From contig BTUW01000001.1 in NCBI GenBank assembly GCA_045863055.1, positions 372,001-436,000 on the forward strand: a DNA stretch of 64,000 bases, in the 5' to 3' direction. Below are positions 43,297-52,852 of the stretch, piece after piece. The translations under genes and the position numbers were made by a program. The notes beneath the pieces are model-generated. The model was given only the letters and a program-made list of their open reading frames with translations. It searched no databases and had not been told where the DNA came from. Positions within the stretch are counted from its first letter, which is position 1. Each line of letters begins with the position of its first letter. Source of the stretch: UTCHB3 sp008363265 (lineage in GTDB: Bacteria > Bacteroidota > Ignavibacteria > Ignavibacteriales > Ignavibacteriaceae).

Positions 43297-44778
43297 CTAC
43301 TCGTGAAAAACCTTCTCCCCGATCTCGCATTCCTCGCATTTGTCTTTGGAGCATTTGTTGCGGAAGAGCTCGAGCATTCCCTGGTAAATGAGGGGGCCGT
43401 GCTTGTGCTCATCGAGTTTGAGGGCTTCTGAGATTTCGGAGACGAGTGAATTGTCGATCTCCATCTCAACTTCGCTGAAGAGGCGTAGGGTTTTTGAGGC
43501 GAACTTGTGCTTCCCGAACATCTCATAGTAGATGTAGAGGATCGGCAGCACCACATTGAGAACTATCTCATCAGCGCGGCTTTTACCGATAAAGAACTTG
43601 ATGTGGGGCTTGGCCTCAACATCGAACATGTAGTGCCGGCTCCAGTAACCGTGCCCTTTCGCGACGAACAGACTCCGCATGCAGAGCTTCAAAAGATCAA
43701 GTTTCTGGATCTCCACGAATTTACGGTGGAGATGGCTGATAAGGTTGTGGTTAAGTATCTCGTTCATCAGACGGATACCCCCGGCGATCCTCACGGGCGG
43801 GTAGTTCTGCGGTCTCATCCGGTAGAACGACCAGTCATCCTCGTGGAATGTCCTGCCGTCGTAAGTGTCGGCGAGTTTGCTCCAGGTCTCATGCAGCGAT
43901 CTCAGGTAGCCGGAAGTTTCTTCCGACTTCCCTTTCGGCTCCATCGCGAGCAGCCCGGAGACGTGAAAAAACATCGCTTCGGCATTGTGAAAAAATTCGG
44001 CATCCGCACCGAGATTACGGAGATGCTTCAGTTCAACCGCGCGGGAGAGTCTCGTCATTATCTCCTTGTTCCGCGAATAGCCGAGGGCTTCAAATATGCC
44101 TTCGTAGAAGAGCTGGATCCAAACGTCTTTCCGGTTCAGTTCCTTGTGCGTCAGCTTTTTCTCGAGGTACTCCAGCGGCACATCGTAACCATGCTCGGGC
44201 TCCGCGATCTTCATCTCTTCAAGGTAAAGTATCTCCTTCATCCTGTAGGCGAAGCGTTCACATTTCCGTTTGAACCGCTCGATCCCAAGTTTTTTAAGGA
44301 ATTCGAGCTTCTCCTCCTCAGTAACCAGTTTGGTTAACTGCTTGCAGGATATCTTGTTGATGGAGTCGAGCCGGTGATTGGCGATCTGCTTCCGGAGCGC
44401 GGCGCTAAGGGTGTCGTCTATGAAGTTGATCACACTGATAGAGTGTATCTTGCGGCCATCTTTGGTGGTAACGAAATTTCTTTTGTCGGAGTCGTCAAGA
44501 ATAACATGAAGCACCACTTTGTTGAACTTGGGGTTCTTTATGTGGCCGTGATTCTTCCAGTCGTTATGAAAATTATCTATCTCAATATCACCAACAAAAG
44601 TAAGATTCCCGATCTGAATACGGGCATTCCTGAAGTCGGGTCCGCCAAGTTCAGTGGATTCAATACCGCGGTCGAGGACGACCACCTTCTCACCGTCGCA
44701 GGTTTCGATCTCGCTCTTGAATTCCTGGTTCTTCCAGATCTCGTAGATAAGTTTCTCGGGTAATGCCGATGTTTTCAT
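43297..44778 (-). CDS. DUF2851 family protein
   Basis: 493 residues, predicted cytoplasmic. The N-terminal STELGGPDFRNARIQIGNLT and VGDIEIDNFHNDWKNHGH segments are the recognisable DUF2851 core; the Glu/Asp/His pattern with a following VVLHVILDD suggests a nuclease-like fold, but no activity is established. The C-terminus ends with a cysteine cluster CSKDKCEECEIG (C-x4-C-x2-C). It stands alone beside the repeat island, about 145 bp from pyrF. Function unknown. Confidence 0.82.
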   Translation of the reverse strand: MKTSALPEKLIYEIWKNQEFKSEIETCDGEKVVVLDRGIESTELGGPDFRNARIQIGNLTFVGDIEIDNFHNDWKNHGHIKNPKFNKVVLHVILDDSDKRNFVTTKDGRKIHSISVINFIDDTLSAALRKQIANHRLDSINKISCKQLTKLVTEEEKLEFLKKLGIERFKRKCERFAYRMKEILYLEEMKIAEPEHGYDVPLEYLEKKLTHKELNRKDVWIQLFYEGIFEALGYSRNKEIMTRLSRAVELKHLRNLGADAEFFHNAEAMFFHVSGLLAMEPKGKSEETSGYLRSLHETWSKLADTYDGRTFHEDDWSFYRMRPQNYPPVRIAGGIRLMNEILNHNLISHLHRKFVEIQKLDLLKLCMRSLFVAKGHGYWSRHYMFDVEAKPHIKFFIGKSRADEIVLNVVLPILYIYYEMFGKHKFASKTLRLFSEVEMEIDNSLVSEISEALKLDEHKHGPLIYQGMLELFRNKCSKDKCEECEIGEKVFHE

Positions 44779-44867
44779 TCTTTCTCCGGTAATAATGATA
44801 ATAGTTTTTACTATTATCTTTCAATATTTAGAATAAATTCCCACTTTAGAGAATAGAAAGTTGATCT

Positions 44868-44927
44868 CTGACAACTGATTTTCCGGGTTGGATCAGACCT
44901 TTGTAACCGGTTCGCGTCTGTTGTCAG
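44868..44927. other. Nested inverted repeats at the 3' end of pyrF
   Basis: CTGACAAC (44868-44875) pairs with GTTGTCAG (44920-44927), and CCGGGTT (44883-44889) nearly pairs with AACCGG (44905-44910) inside it. It overlaps the last pyrF codons and lacks a T-run. It may be a 3'-end structure for the long operon. Confidence 0.35.
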
Positions 44928-45730
44928 GCAGTCTGACTGTTCAATACTCTTAATTCGTTCGCGGCAGCTTCGGCAAAACCGGTGCCCGGAGAGGCATAAA
45001 TAACGTTTCTGCTTGAATTTATCAGGAAACGTGAATGCCCGGCCGAACGAAAGACCGAACTGATCTCACTCGCGCTCCCTCCCTGAGCCCCCACTCCGGG
45101 CAAAAGGATGAAATTATCCTTGAGCTCCGCGATATCGTTTTCGAGATCGGTCTTGTTAGTAGCTCCAAAAACCATGCCAAGATTTTCCGCGGGATACCAC
45201 GATCTCAGCCTCCGCAACACCTCCCTGTATAGAGGGCCTCCCGTGCTCAGCTCCAGCTTCTCAAAATCCCTGGAACCGGGATTTGAGGTGAGGACGAGGA
45301 CGAAATTTATCCGGTCGCTGAACGCGAAGAAGGGATCGAGCGAGTCTTTTCCCATATAGGGGGCGAGGGTCGAGCAGTCGAATCCGTAAATGTTGAAAAT
45401 GGCGTTCGCGTACATGGTTGAAGTGTTGCCGATATCCCCCCTTTTGGCGTCACCAATAACTGCAACTGCGGGATCAAGGCTGCGGATCAGTTCAACGGTC
45501 CGTCTCATCGCCTCCATCCCTTCCGGTCCGTGACACTCGTAAAACGCGAAATTAAGCTTGTATGCAGCGGCATCCTGAATTGTCGCCTCAACTATCCCTT
45601 TGTTGAAGAGGTAGATCGCGTCAGTTTCATTTTTCAGGTGCGCGGGTATCTTCGCGGGGTCGGTGTCGAGCCCGACACAGATGTGTTTTCCTTGCGAAAA
45701 CTTAAGATCGAGTTTTTCAGCGGCCTTCAT
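44924..45730 (-). CDS. pyrF: Orotidine 5'-phosphate decarboxylase
   Basis: 268 residues, the longer form (type 2) of the enzyme. It converts OMP to UMP. Landmarks: HICVGLDTDPAKIP, AAAYKLNFAFYECHGPEGME, and VIGDAKRGDIGNTSTMYANA with the catalytic Asp/Lys/Asp network (DxKxxDI). LTSNPGSRDFEKL and ILLPGVGAQGGSASEI close the phosphate site. It starts 9 bp after rodA, as the last gene of the pyrG-to-pyrF run. Confidence 0.95.
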   Translation of the reverse strand: MKAAEKLDLKFSQGKHICVGLDTDPAKIPAHLKNETDAIYLFNKGIVEATIQDAAAYKLNFAFYECHGPEGMEAMRRTVELIRSLDPAVAVIGDAKRGDIGNTSTMYANAIFNIYGFDCSTLAPYMGKDSLDPFFAFSDRINFVLVLTSNPGSRDFEKLELSTGGPLYREVLRRLRSWYPAENLGMVFGATNKTDLENDIAELKDNFILLPGVGAQGGSASEISSVFRSAGHSRFLINSSRNVIYASPGTGFAEAAANELRVLNSQTA

Positions 45731-45739
45731 ATCCGGCTC

Positions 45740-46969
45740 CTATGTAAGCATCTGACGGCTCCGGTAGATGTTATACACGATGCCGAGCATGATAAAATTG
45801 GAAAGAAGTGACGAACCCCCGTAACTGACGAATGGAAGCGGTATACCGATAACGGGCATTATCCCCAATACCATCCCGATATTGATCGCGAAATGGACGG
45901 TAAAGATCGAGAGAATACCGACCACAACAAGACTGAGGAACTGGTTCCTGATCTCTGTGGCTATCTTCAGCATTCGAAGGAATATCACCATGAACATCAC
46001 CAGGATCAGCATGGTACCAACAAAACCGAACTCTTCACCGATAACACAAAATATAAAATCCGACCATTGCTCCGGGATGAACTGCAACTGGGTCTGGTTC
46101 CCCGACATGAATCCCTTCCCCGTCAGACCTCCCGAGCCGATGGCTATCTGCGCCTGAATGGCATTGTAACCGGCACCGAGCGGGTCGGCGTTCGGATCCA
46201 CGAATGAGAGTATCCTCTTTTTCTGGTGTGGACTCAGAATGTCGAACAGGTATTTCACGAAAAATGCCGAGGCGAAGTTAACCCCCAGAAGGGCTGTGGT
46301 TATGAAGATGTTCTTCTTGAAAGTGAAAAGGAATGCCGCCACTATAACAAAAGCACCCGCTATATACCAAGGGCCGAACAGGGATGCAACCATCACCAAA
46401 GGGGGGGCGAGAACAACAAAAAGTCCGAATGTGCTTATTCCGCGCCAGAAAAGAAGGGCGAGCATCATCCCGAAATAGACGAGGGAGCTACCCAGATCAG
46501 GCTGGAGCATAATAAGTGCAACAGGAAAGAGGCCGATCGCGAGGTACTTCAGAATTGTCTTAATGTCGTCGAGGTCATTCCCCTTTTCATCGAGAAATGC
46601 CGCGAGGGCCAGAAGAGTGGCGATCTTCGAGAACTCCGCGGGCTGAAGGTTCAGGGGTCCGAGTACGATCCAGGCTTTCGCCCCGTTGATCGTCTTGCCA
46701 AGCACGAGCACGGCCAGAAGGAGAAAAATACTCAACCCGTATCCCCACGGTACCGCGGTTCTTATCAGTGTGGTCGGGAGAAAATAGATAACCGTAAAGA
46801 GGATTCCCGAGAGTGCCAGGGCGAACAGCTGCTTCTCGAAGTTGTTCCTGACCTGGAAGACGTTCTGAGTGGAGCTGTAGATGGCAAGCAACCCGAAAAC
46901 GAGGAGAAATGCCACTGCCGAAATAATTATAAAATCGAACCTGCTGGTAAGTTTACCGCCTAATTTCAT
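45740..46969 (-). CDS. rodA: Rod-shape peptidoglycan glycosyltransferase RodA
   Basis: 409 residues with about 10 membrane helices, SEDS family. It polymerises lipid II glycan strands together with PBP2 during elongation. SEDS landmarks: GAKAWIVLGPLNLQPAEFSK (extracellular loop), ALIMLQPDLGSSLVYFGMML (with the catalytic-region Asp), FIPEQWSDFIFCVIGEEFGF and a terminal GIPLPFVSYGGSSLLSNFIM. Its ATG overlaps the mrdA stop by one base (TGATG), with GAGGAGG upstream, indicating coupled translation. Confidence 0.96.
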   Translation of the reverse strand: MKLGGKLTSRFDFIIISAVAFLLVFGLLAIYSSTQNVFQVRNNFEKQLFALALSGILFTVIYFLPTTLIRTAVPWGYGLSIFLLLAVLVLGKTINGAKAWIVLGPLNLQPAEFSKIATLLALAAFLDEKGNDLDDIKTILKYLAIGLFPVALIMLQPDLGSSLVYFGMMLALLFWRGISTFGLFVVLAPPLVMVASLFGPWYIAGAFVIVAAFLFTFKKNIFITTALLGVNFASAFFVKYLFDILSPHQKKRILSFVDPNADPLGAGYNAIQAQIAIGSGGLTGKGFMSGNQTQLQFIPEQWSDFIFCVIGEEFGFVGTMLILVMFMVIFLRMLKIATEIRNQFLSLVVVGILSIFTVHFAINIGMVLGIMPVIGIPLPFVSYGGSSLLSNFIMLGIVYNIYRSRQMLT

Positions 46970-48801
46970 CAGCGACCCTCCTCGATAAGGGTCAGAAGCC
47001 GGGTGGTATCGTCTTCACGGTTCTTTTCTTCCTTCTTCTCTTTCTTTTCCGGTTTGATGGTGCCGGTCGATCTGAGATATGAAAGAATAACACGCTCTGC
47101 CACAGGTGCCGCCACATCGGAACCATAACCCGCGTTTTCGAAAAGTACCGCGACCGCGATCTTCGGCTTGTCATACGGCGCGAAACCAACGAACAGCGAG
47201 TGGTTTCTTCCATGGACGTTCTGCACCGTTCCGGTCTTTCCGGCGATCACCACTTCGTTCGTCCTGATGTTCTTCGCGGTACCGCCGCCGCCGTTAACCA
47301 CGAGCCACATCCCCTTCTTGATTATGGCCACGTTCCGCGGGTTTACCCCTGTATTTATCTCTTCAAACTGGAAAGGGATGAACTTCCTCTTCTCATCAAG
47401 GTAGCCCTTCACAAGATGGGGCACGAATGTTTTTCCGTTGTTCGCGATCAGCGCGGTCATCAGCGCAAGTTGAAGTGGCGTCATGCTTACCTCTCCCTGC
47501 CCGATACCAACGCTTACGAGTATACCTTTGGGCCACGATTTCCCGTAAACCTTTTCATAGTATTCAGTTGAGGGGATCAAACCTTTCGATTCCTCGAGGA
47601 GATCAACTCCTGTTTTGGTACCCACACGGAATTTCTTCGCGAATTCGTTGAGCCTGTCAACTCCGATATCGAAGATAAGTTTGTAGAAAAAGACGTTGCA
47701 CGACCCCTCAAGCGCCCTGTAAACAGTGGTTGCGCCGTGTGAACCGTGACACTTAAAGGTACGGTTACCATAGGTGTAGGATCCGGGACAGTAAATGGTG
47801 CTGTTCTGGTTGATGATACCAAGTTCAAGTGCCGCCAGCGATACCAAAACCTTGAATGTGGAGCCGGGTGAGTGGGTCGACATGGTGGCCCGGTTGAACT
47901 GCGGCCTCAACGGATTTGAGATCAGCCCGCGCATGTAGTCGGCCGGGGTTATATCGGAAAACTTGCTGAGATCGTAGTCGGGCGCGCTGCTGAATGCCAG
48001 AATCTCGCCTGAAGAGGGCTCGATCGCAACAATGGCACCACTTCTCCCCCTCATTACCGCTTCAGCGGTGGCCTGCGCTGCTGAATCGAGCGAGAGAACG
48101 AGGTCTTTACCCTTTTTGGATGACCTGTCTGCGGAACCGTCTTTGTAACGACCGATCTTTTTACGGGCGGCATTCACGAGGATGTAGTTGTAACCCTTTT
48201 CACCACGGAGGTACTTCTCGTAGCTCTTTTCGATGCCGTTCATCCCGATGTTGTCGCCGAGGGTGTAGAAACTGTCTTTCTTCAGGTCACCTTCGGTGGT
48301 TTCCTTCAGATAACCGAGAACGTGAGCCGCGGAGAAAGCCCCCGTGTAACCCCGCTTGATCTCGATGATATAGTCGACGCCCGGGAACCGCTCAGAGTTC
48401 TCTTCAAGCCATCCGATCTGCTCGAAACCGGCACCCTTCTTGATCTTTATCGCCTGATATTTGCCGTATTTCTTGTGTTTTTTAAGAATCCGGGCAATTG
48501 TATCCTTCGGCAGTTCAAGAAGTGCCTCGAGCATCGAATTTTTTGTGGTATCGTACTCCGCGGGGGTTATCCTTACGGTGTACGAAGGGATGTTCTCGAC
48601 CAATAATTTCTGATTACGGTCGTAAAGGACACCGCGGAGGGGCATCTGCTCGATCGATTTAATACTGTTGTCGGTCGATTTGTCTTCGAATTTAGTGTTG
48701 AAAACTATTTGCATCTGAAATAGTTTTAAACCGTAAACCAGAAACAACCCAAGTATTATCGCGGCGAGCACAGTCTTTCTTGTTGTAGAAAGTTGTGTCA
48801 T
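46969..48801 (-). CDS. mrdA: Penicillin-binding protein 2 (elongation transpeptidase)
   Basis: 610 residues: a short cytoplasmic end, one membrane helix (about 10-30), pedestal domain and a transpeptidase domain with SxxK in HSPGSTFKVLVSLAALE, SxN in EGSCNVFFYKL and KTG in IAGKTGTVQNVHG. It cross-links wall peptides as partner of RodA. The C-terminal tail is highly charged (KPEKKEKKEEKNREDD). It overlaps mreD by 4 bases and rodA by 1. Confidence 0.95.
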   Translation of the reverse strand: MTQLSTTRKTVLAAIILGLFLVYGLKLFQMQIVFNTKFEDKSTDNSIKSIEQMPLRGVLYDRNQKLLVENIPSYTVRITPAEYDTTKNSMLEALLELPKDTIARILKKHKKYGKYQAIKIKKGAGFEQIGWLEENSERFPGVDYIIEIKRGYTGAFSAAHVLGYLKETTEGDLKKDSFYTLGDNIGMNGIEKSYEKYLRGEKGYNYILVNAARKKIGRYKDGSADRSSKKGKDLVLSLDSAAQATAEAVMRGRSGAIVAIEPSSGEILAFSSAPDYDLSKFSDITPADYMRGLISNPLRPQFNRATMSTHSPGSTFKVLVSLAALELGIINQNSTIYCPGSYTYGNRTFKCHGSHGATTVYRALEGSCNVFFYKLIFDIGVDRLNEFAKKFRVGTKTGVDLLEESKGLIPSTEYYEKVYGKSWPKGILVSVGIGQGEVSMTPLQLALMTALIANNGKTFVPHLVKGYLDEKRKFIPFQFEEINTGVNPRNVAIIKKGMWLVVNGGGGTAKNIRTNEVVIAGKTGTVQNVHGRNHSLFVGFAPYDKPKIAVAVLFENAGYGSDVAAPVAERVILSYLRSTGTIKPEKKEKKEEKNREDDTTRLLTLIEEGR

Positions 48802-49304
48802 TCCAGCCAGTCACCTTTTTTTGTTGGAGTTGCGAAGATCCATATTGCACTTATGAATCCGGTGTAGAGAGCGGGAGTAATTCCCTGTTCAAAAATAAGT
48901 CTGAGAAGATTATTATTCAGGTCGAAATTTGTTACCAGGGCGAAAGTGGACGAATTAATGAACGCGGCAAGAAGGATTATTAAAATGAAACGGTAAGATC
49001 TGAGATTTAGATCAAGCCTGTTAGTGCTGAAATATCCAGCCATGAATCCCGCGAGCGTTTTTGAAAGGGCGGCACTTCCGAGGAGATTACCTGTGACCAT
49101 GTCGAAAATGAGCCCCGCGCCGAAGCCGAAAAGCATCCCGGGGATCTGACCTTCACGCACGGAAAAGTAAACCACGAGTATGAGGATCAGATCGGGAACC
49201 GCGGTGTCGATTGCGATGAACGGGACAAAGATCACCTGAATAAAAAGCAGAGGGATCAGGTAAAGTACCGGAAGGAGGAGGAAGAGGTATTTGTTCCGGC
49301 TCAT
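48798..49304 (-). CDS. mreD: Rod-shape-determining protein MreD
   Basis: 168 residues, about 5 membrane helices, as expected for MreD. The region VYFSVREGQIPGMLFGFGAG is the most recognisable part. Sequence conservation of MreD is low, so the call rests partly on its place between mreC and mrdA, overlapping each by 4 bases. Component of the elongasome linking MreC to the wall-synthesis enzymes. Confidence 0.9.
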   Translation of the reverse strand: MSRNKYLFLLLPVLYLIPLLFIQVIFVPFIAIDTAVPDLILILVVYFSVREGQIPGMLFGFGAGLIFDMVTGNLLGSAALSKTLAGFMAGYFSTNRLDLNLRSYRFILIILLAAFINSSTFALVTNFDLNNNLLRLIFEQGITPALYTGFISAIWIFATPTKKGDWLE

Positions 49305-50134
49305 TTGGTTCTCAGATAGTTCAGTTCGTACTCATCCACTTTTTTACTTTGGATCATCCGCATGACAAAGACGTTCATCGTTGTATTAAGATCGACGTAA
49401 GGCTTTATCAAAAGATCGTTGAAGAGACCGCTTTCAGGATTCAGCACCTTCTCGACATCACCTACCGGAAGGTTTATCGCTACAAGCGAACTCTGTTCAC
49501 TTGTTATTACCCTCTCCCCTTTGGGAAGCTGTAGCGTCTTCGATATCCCCTGCATCACAAGTTCGGTTCCGTTCCACTTTAGAATTCCGGGCGCGCCGGA
49601 GTTCATCAGTTTCACGATAAGTTTAAGGTTAACATTTTTATAGGTTCTTACGATCGCGTGACCGCTTGATGAAGTGTAGACTATCCCCACAAGTCCGTCG
49701 TGAGTGATAACAGGCATCCCCTGCTTCACCGAGTCACTCAAACCCCGGTTGATGGTGAAATTCACCTGATCGCCAAGATACGACTTCGATATCACCTCCG
49801 CGGGTATCAATTCGTATGAACTTGTATCCTGAAAAGCCAGCATCTCCCTCAACTCGTTGTTCTCCAGACCGAACTCCCTCAACTGATTGTTTTCAAGCAT
49901 CAGTTCTGCATTTCTGCGCCGGAGTTCTTCATTGTCGGAACGAAGATCGGCGATGAAGTTGAGCTTGCCGAACATCCCGGCCACATATGAAAAAGATGAA
50001 AGGGCCAGGCCCCTCAGTTTCTGAGTGGATTCGTGCTCACTTACCGACATCAGGAGAAATGAAAGGATAACCAGCCCCACCAGTAGAAGGTAGGACCGGA
50101 AAGTACGGTAGAGGGTTAAAAGGAATTGCTTCAT
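49301..50134 (-). CDS. mreC: Rod-shape-determining protein MreC
   Basis: 277 residues: N-terminal cytoplasm and membrane helix (about 10-30), a coiled coil (about 60-95, rich in RRNAELMLENNQLREFGLE), and the periplasmic beta-domain with VNFTINRGLSDSVKQGMPVI and GLVGIVYTSSSGHAIVRT. MreC scaffolds PBP2/RodA along MreB filaments. Starts 1 bp after mreB and overlaps mreD by 4 bases. Confidence 0.94.
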   Translation of the reverse strand: MKQFLLTLYRTFRSYLLLVGLVILSFLLMSVSEHESTQKLRGLALSSFSYVAGMFGKLNFIADLRSDNEELRRRNAELMLENNQLREFGLENNELREMLAFQDTSSYELIPAEVISKSYLGDQVNFTINRGLSDSVKQGMPVITHDGLVGIVYTSSSGHAIVRTYKNVNLKLIVKLMNSGAPGILKWNGTELVMQGISKTLQLPKGERVITSEQSSLVAINLPVGDVEKVLNPESGLFNDLLIKPYVDLNTTMNVFVMRMIQSKKVDEYELNYLRTK

Positions 50135-50135
50135 C

Positions 50136-51161
50136 CTAATAGCGACGGTGCCTGATCAGTACAGGGGCGTATGCGTTCAGATTGTCGATCACCCTTCCTG
50201 CACCGCGAACCACCGCGAGAAGCGGCTCTTCAGCAATGTGAACAGGCAGATTGGTTTCAAGTCTTATCCTCTTGTCGAGTCCTTTAAGCAAGGCGCCGCC
50301 ACCTGAAAGCATGATTCCGGAGCTGTGGATATCAGCAGAATGCTCCGCACCGGTCCTCTCGAGCAGTCTTCTTACCGCTTCAAGGATGGCAACCACGGGG
50401 CTCTCGAGAGCGTCTCTGATCTCAACGGATGATACTTCAACTTTCTTGGGAACGCCACCAACAAGGTCGCGGCCCTTCACCTCGATCGTGAGCTCCTCCG
50501 GTAGGGCCATCGCGGAACCAACCTGACACTTGATAGCCTCAGCGGTTCTTTCACCGATTAAAATGTTGTAATTTCTTCTGAAAAAGCTCACTATCGCTTC
50601 GTTCATCTCATCACCGGCAACCTTGATCGATTCCTCGACCACTATACCTGAAAGTGCTATCACAGCGATCTCGGTTGTACCGCCACCGATATCGATGACC
50701 ATGTTGCCTTCAGGCCTCGAGACGTCGATACCGATACCGATCGCGGCCGACATCGGCTCTGAAATGAGGTGAACTTCTTTCGCTCCGGCATGTTCGGCAC
50801 TGTCGCGCACGGCACGCTTCTCAACCTCGGTAACACCGCTCGGCACGGCGATAACCACTTTGCGTGCGGAAACTATACCCGAGTTGACTTTTTTAATGAA
50901 TGCCCGGATCATACCTTCGGCTATCTCGAAGTCAGCGATAACACCGTCTTTCATCGGACGGGTAACCGATATCTCACGGTGCTCCCTTCCCATCATCTCC
51001 TTCGCCTTGTTTCCGAGAGCGATGATCTTGCGGGTGTTCCTGTCGAACGCCACGATCGAAGGCTCGTTAAGCACGATGCCCTTCCCTTTTACATAGATCA
51101 GGGTGTTCGCGGTTCCCAGATCTATGGCAATATCATTCGCTAAAAAATCAAAAATTCCCAT
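50136..51161 (-). CDS. mreB: Actin-like rod-shape protein MreB
   Basis: 341 residues. Bacterial actin that forms membrane-bound filaments steering wall elongation. ATP-site motifs: AIDLGTANTLIYVKGKGIVL (phosphate 1), VIDIGGGTTEIAVIALSGIV (phosphate 2) and GIMLSGGGALLKGLDKRI (adenosine). It follows purH by 11 bp and begins the mreBCD-mrdA-rodA block. Confidence 0.98.
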   Translation of the reverse strand: MGIFDFLANDIAIDLGTANTLIYVKGKGIVLNEPSIVAFDRNTRKIIALGNKAKEMMGREHREISVTRPMKDGVIADFEIAEGMIRAFIKKVNSGIVSARKVVIAVPSGVTEVEKRAVRDSAEHAGAKEVHLISEPMSAAIGIGIDVSRPEGNMVIDIGGGTTEIAVIALSGIVVEESIKVAGDEMNEAIVSFFRRNYNILIGERTAEAIKCQVGSAMALPEELTIEVKGRDLVGGVPKKVEVSSVEIRDALESPVVAILEAVRRLLERTGAEHSADIHSSGIMLSGGGALLKGLDKRIRLETNLPVHIAEEPLLAVVRGAGRVIDNLNAYAPVLIRHRRY

Positions 51162-51172
51162 TATTCAAAACC

Positions 51173-52705
51173 TCAGTGTTTAAAGTGTCTGACTTTGGTA
51201 AACATCATTGTGATGCCGTGTTTACCGGCCGCTGCTATACTTTCCGCGTCCCGCACAGAGCCCCCCGGCTGAAGAACTGTCTTTACCCCGGCTTCAGCGA
51301 GAAGTGTAACCCCGTCTTCGAACGGGAAAAAGGCATCTGAAGCGGCAACCGCGCCGGTGATGTCGAATCCGAACTCGCGCGCTTTCGCTATGGCGATCTT
51401 CACGGAATCAACCCTGGAGACCTGACCGGCACCAATTCCGATGGTCTGCCCCTCTTTAACAAGTACAATGGCATTCGACCTCACATTTTTGCAGACGGTC
51501 CAGGCAAAAGCGAGCTCATCGCTCTTCCCTTCCCCGGGGCTGCTGCCGGCAACAGTTTCCCACTTCGCGGGATCTGTTTCGATAATATCACGCTCCTGAA
51601 CGAGATAGCCTCCTGCCGCGTTCCGTACCACGAATTTGTGGTCGAGCGGACGCCTCTGAAGCAATACACGCCTCTGCTTCTTTTTGCTCAAAACCTCAAC
51701 CGCCTCTTCGGTGAATGAGGGGGCTACAACCAGTTCCAGAAATATCTCATTAAGTTTTTCAGCCGCAACCGCATCGATCTCAGAATTGAATACAACCACT
51801 CCGCCAAATGCGGAAACGGGATCGCACGAGAGGGCTTTTGTGTAAGCCTCAAGCGGACCGTCACCTGTGGCTGCACCGCACGGATTATTGTGCTTGATTA
51901 TCGCGCACGCGTGGCCTTTAAGTTCGCCGACGAGCTCACATGCGGCACTCAGATCGAGTATGTTGTTGTAAGAAAGCTCCTTCCCGGTCAACTGCTCAAA
52001 GTACGCGCTGAAATCACCGTGGAAATATCCCTTCTGATGTGGATTTTCACCGTAGCGGAGCACTCGCCTCTCAGGCTCGAACACCGTAAGGGTGGTCGAC
52101 TCACCGGTTATCCTGGCCTCAAGCGTGCTTGAGATCAGGGTATCGTATTGCGCCGTAAGCTTGAAACCTTCAACGGCAAGGTGCGCGCGATAGCCTTCAT
52201 CAAGCTCATTCTTCTCAAGCCTCTCCAGGAATTCCGGATATTGCGAGGGAGACGTCAGCAGCGTGACATATTTATGATTCTTCGCCGCCGCCCTGATCAG
52301 ACTGACACCGCCGATATCGATCTTTTCGATCAATTGATCAACAGTGGCATTCTCATCACTGGCCGCGCCTGAAAAATCGTAAAGGTTGACTGCCACCACA
52401 TCGATCGAGCCGAGGTCGTGGTTTTCCATCTCGGCGAGGTCAGAAGGATTGTCCCTCCGTGAGAGTATCCCACCGAACACTTTTGGATTGAGTGTTTTCA
52501 CCCGTCCGCCCAATATTTCGGGAAAACCGGTGAACTCACCCATCTCAATACAGTCGGTACCCGACTCACGTATCACCCGGGCGGTATTACCCGTCGAAAT
52601 TATCTGGTATCTGGAACCGGCCAAAGCCCTCGCGAGCTCGACCACTCCATTCTTGTCAGTTAACGATATTAAAGCGTATTTTTTCAATTTTCTCTCAAAC
52701 TTCAC
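51173..52705 (-). CDS. purH: Bifunctional AICAR transformylase/IMP cyclohydrolase
   Basis: 510 residues. The last two steps of IMP synthesis. The N-terminal cyclohydrolase (MGS-like) domain has ALISLTDKNGVVELARAL and GRVKTLNPKVFGGILSRR. The C-terminal transformylase domain has RYGENPHQKGYFHG, ACAIIKHNNPCGAATGDG and DPVSAFGGVVVFNSEID. The first codon drawn is GTG (52703-52705); a TTG at 52687 with GAGAG in front is an alternative that removes 6 residues. Directly upstream of mreB, an arrangement I associate with Bacteroidota/Chlorobi genomes. Confidence 0.95.
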   Translation of the reverse strand: MKFERKLKKYALISLTDKNGVVELARALAGSRYQIISTGNTARVIRESGTDCIEMGEFTGFPEILGGRVKTLNPKVFGGILSRRDNPSDLAEMENHDLGSIDVVAVNLYDFSGAASDENATVDQLIEKIDIGGVSLIRAAAKNHKYVTLLTSPSQYPEFLERLEKNELDEGYRAHLAVEGFKLTAQYDTLISSTLEARITGESTTLTVFEPERRVLRYGENPHQKGYFHGDFSAYFEQLTGKELSYNNILDLSAACELVGELKGHACAIIKHNNPCGAATGDGPLEAYTKALSCDPVSAFGGVVVFNSEIDAVAAEKLNEIFLELVVAPSFTEEAVEVLSKKKQRRVLLQRRPLDHKFVVRNAAGGYLVQERDIIETDPAKWETVAGSSPGEGKSDELAFAWTVCKNVRSNAIVLVKEGQTIGIGAGQVSRVDSVKIAIAKAREFGFDITGAVAASDAFFPFEDGVTLLAEAGVKTVLQPGGSVRDAESIAAAGKHGITMMFTKVRHFKH

Positions 52706-52835
52706 AATTCAATCATCAGGCCCTGGCGTTGAAACGCCAGGCTATTGGTCATCCCCCTCTGCGTCCTTTGCTCCGCCACGGCGGACTCTGCGGTTTAATG
52801 ACAATTATCTCCACTCCGCCGCGGCGCATCACATT
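52706..52835. repeat. Repeat-filled gap between purN and purH
   Basis: 130 bp holding CCTGGCGTT and AACGCCAGG (52722-52741, 9-bp palindromic hairpin), TCCGCCACGGCGGA (52772-52785), and TCCGCCGCGGCG (52815-52826) running into ATTTCAC units. It separates two genes that otherwise look like one operon and would give a strongly structured mRNA. Confidence 0.7.
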
Positions 52836-52852
52836 TCACATTTCACATTTCG
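52829..52852. repeat. ATTTCAC tandem repeat overlapping the purN stop
   Basis: Three consecutive ATTTCAC-like units (TCACATTTCACATTTCACAT) run from the intergenic region across the purN stop into its last codons. The same tandem occurs at 57217-57245 next to another gene end. Confidence 0.75.

Noticed and set aside
43507..44337. 276-residue open frame on the plus strand opposite the DUF2851 gene
   Set aside because: Antisense shadow of a conserved gene; composition is that of reversed codons and no start signal is present.
46226..46963. 245-residue open frame on the plus strand opposite rodA
   Set aside because: Highly charged reading of the antisense of membrane-helix codons; rodA is clearly the real gene.
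52722..52741. CCTGGCGTT/AACGCCAGG hairpin as a terminator of purN
   Set aside because: No T-run follows on the minus strand, and the loop is too short. It is more likely a dispersed repeat unit.
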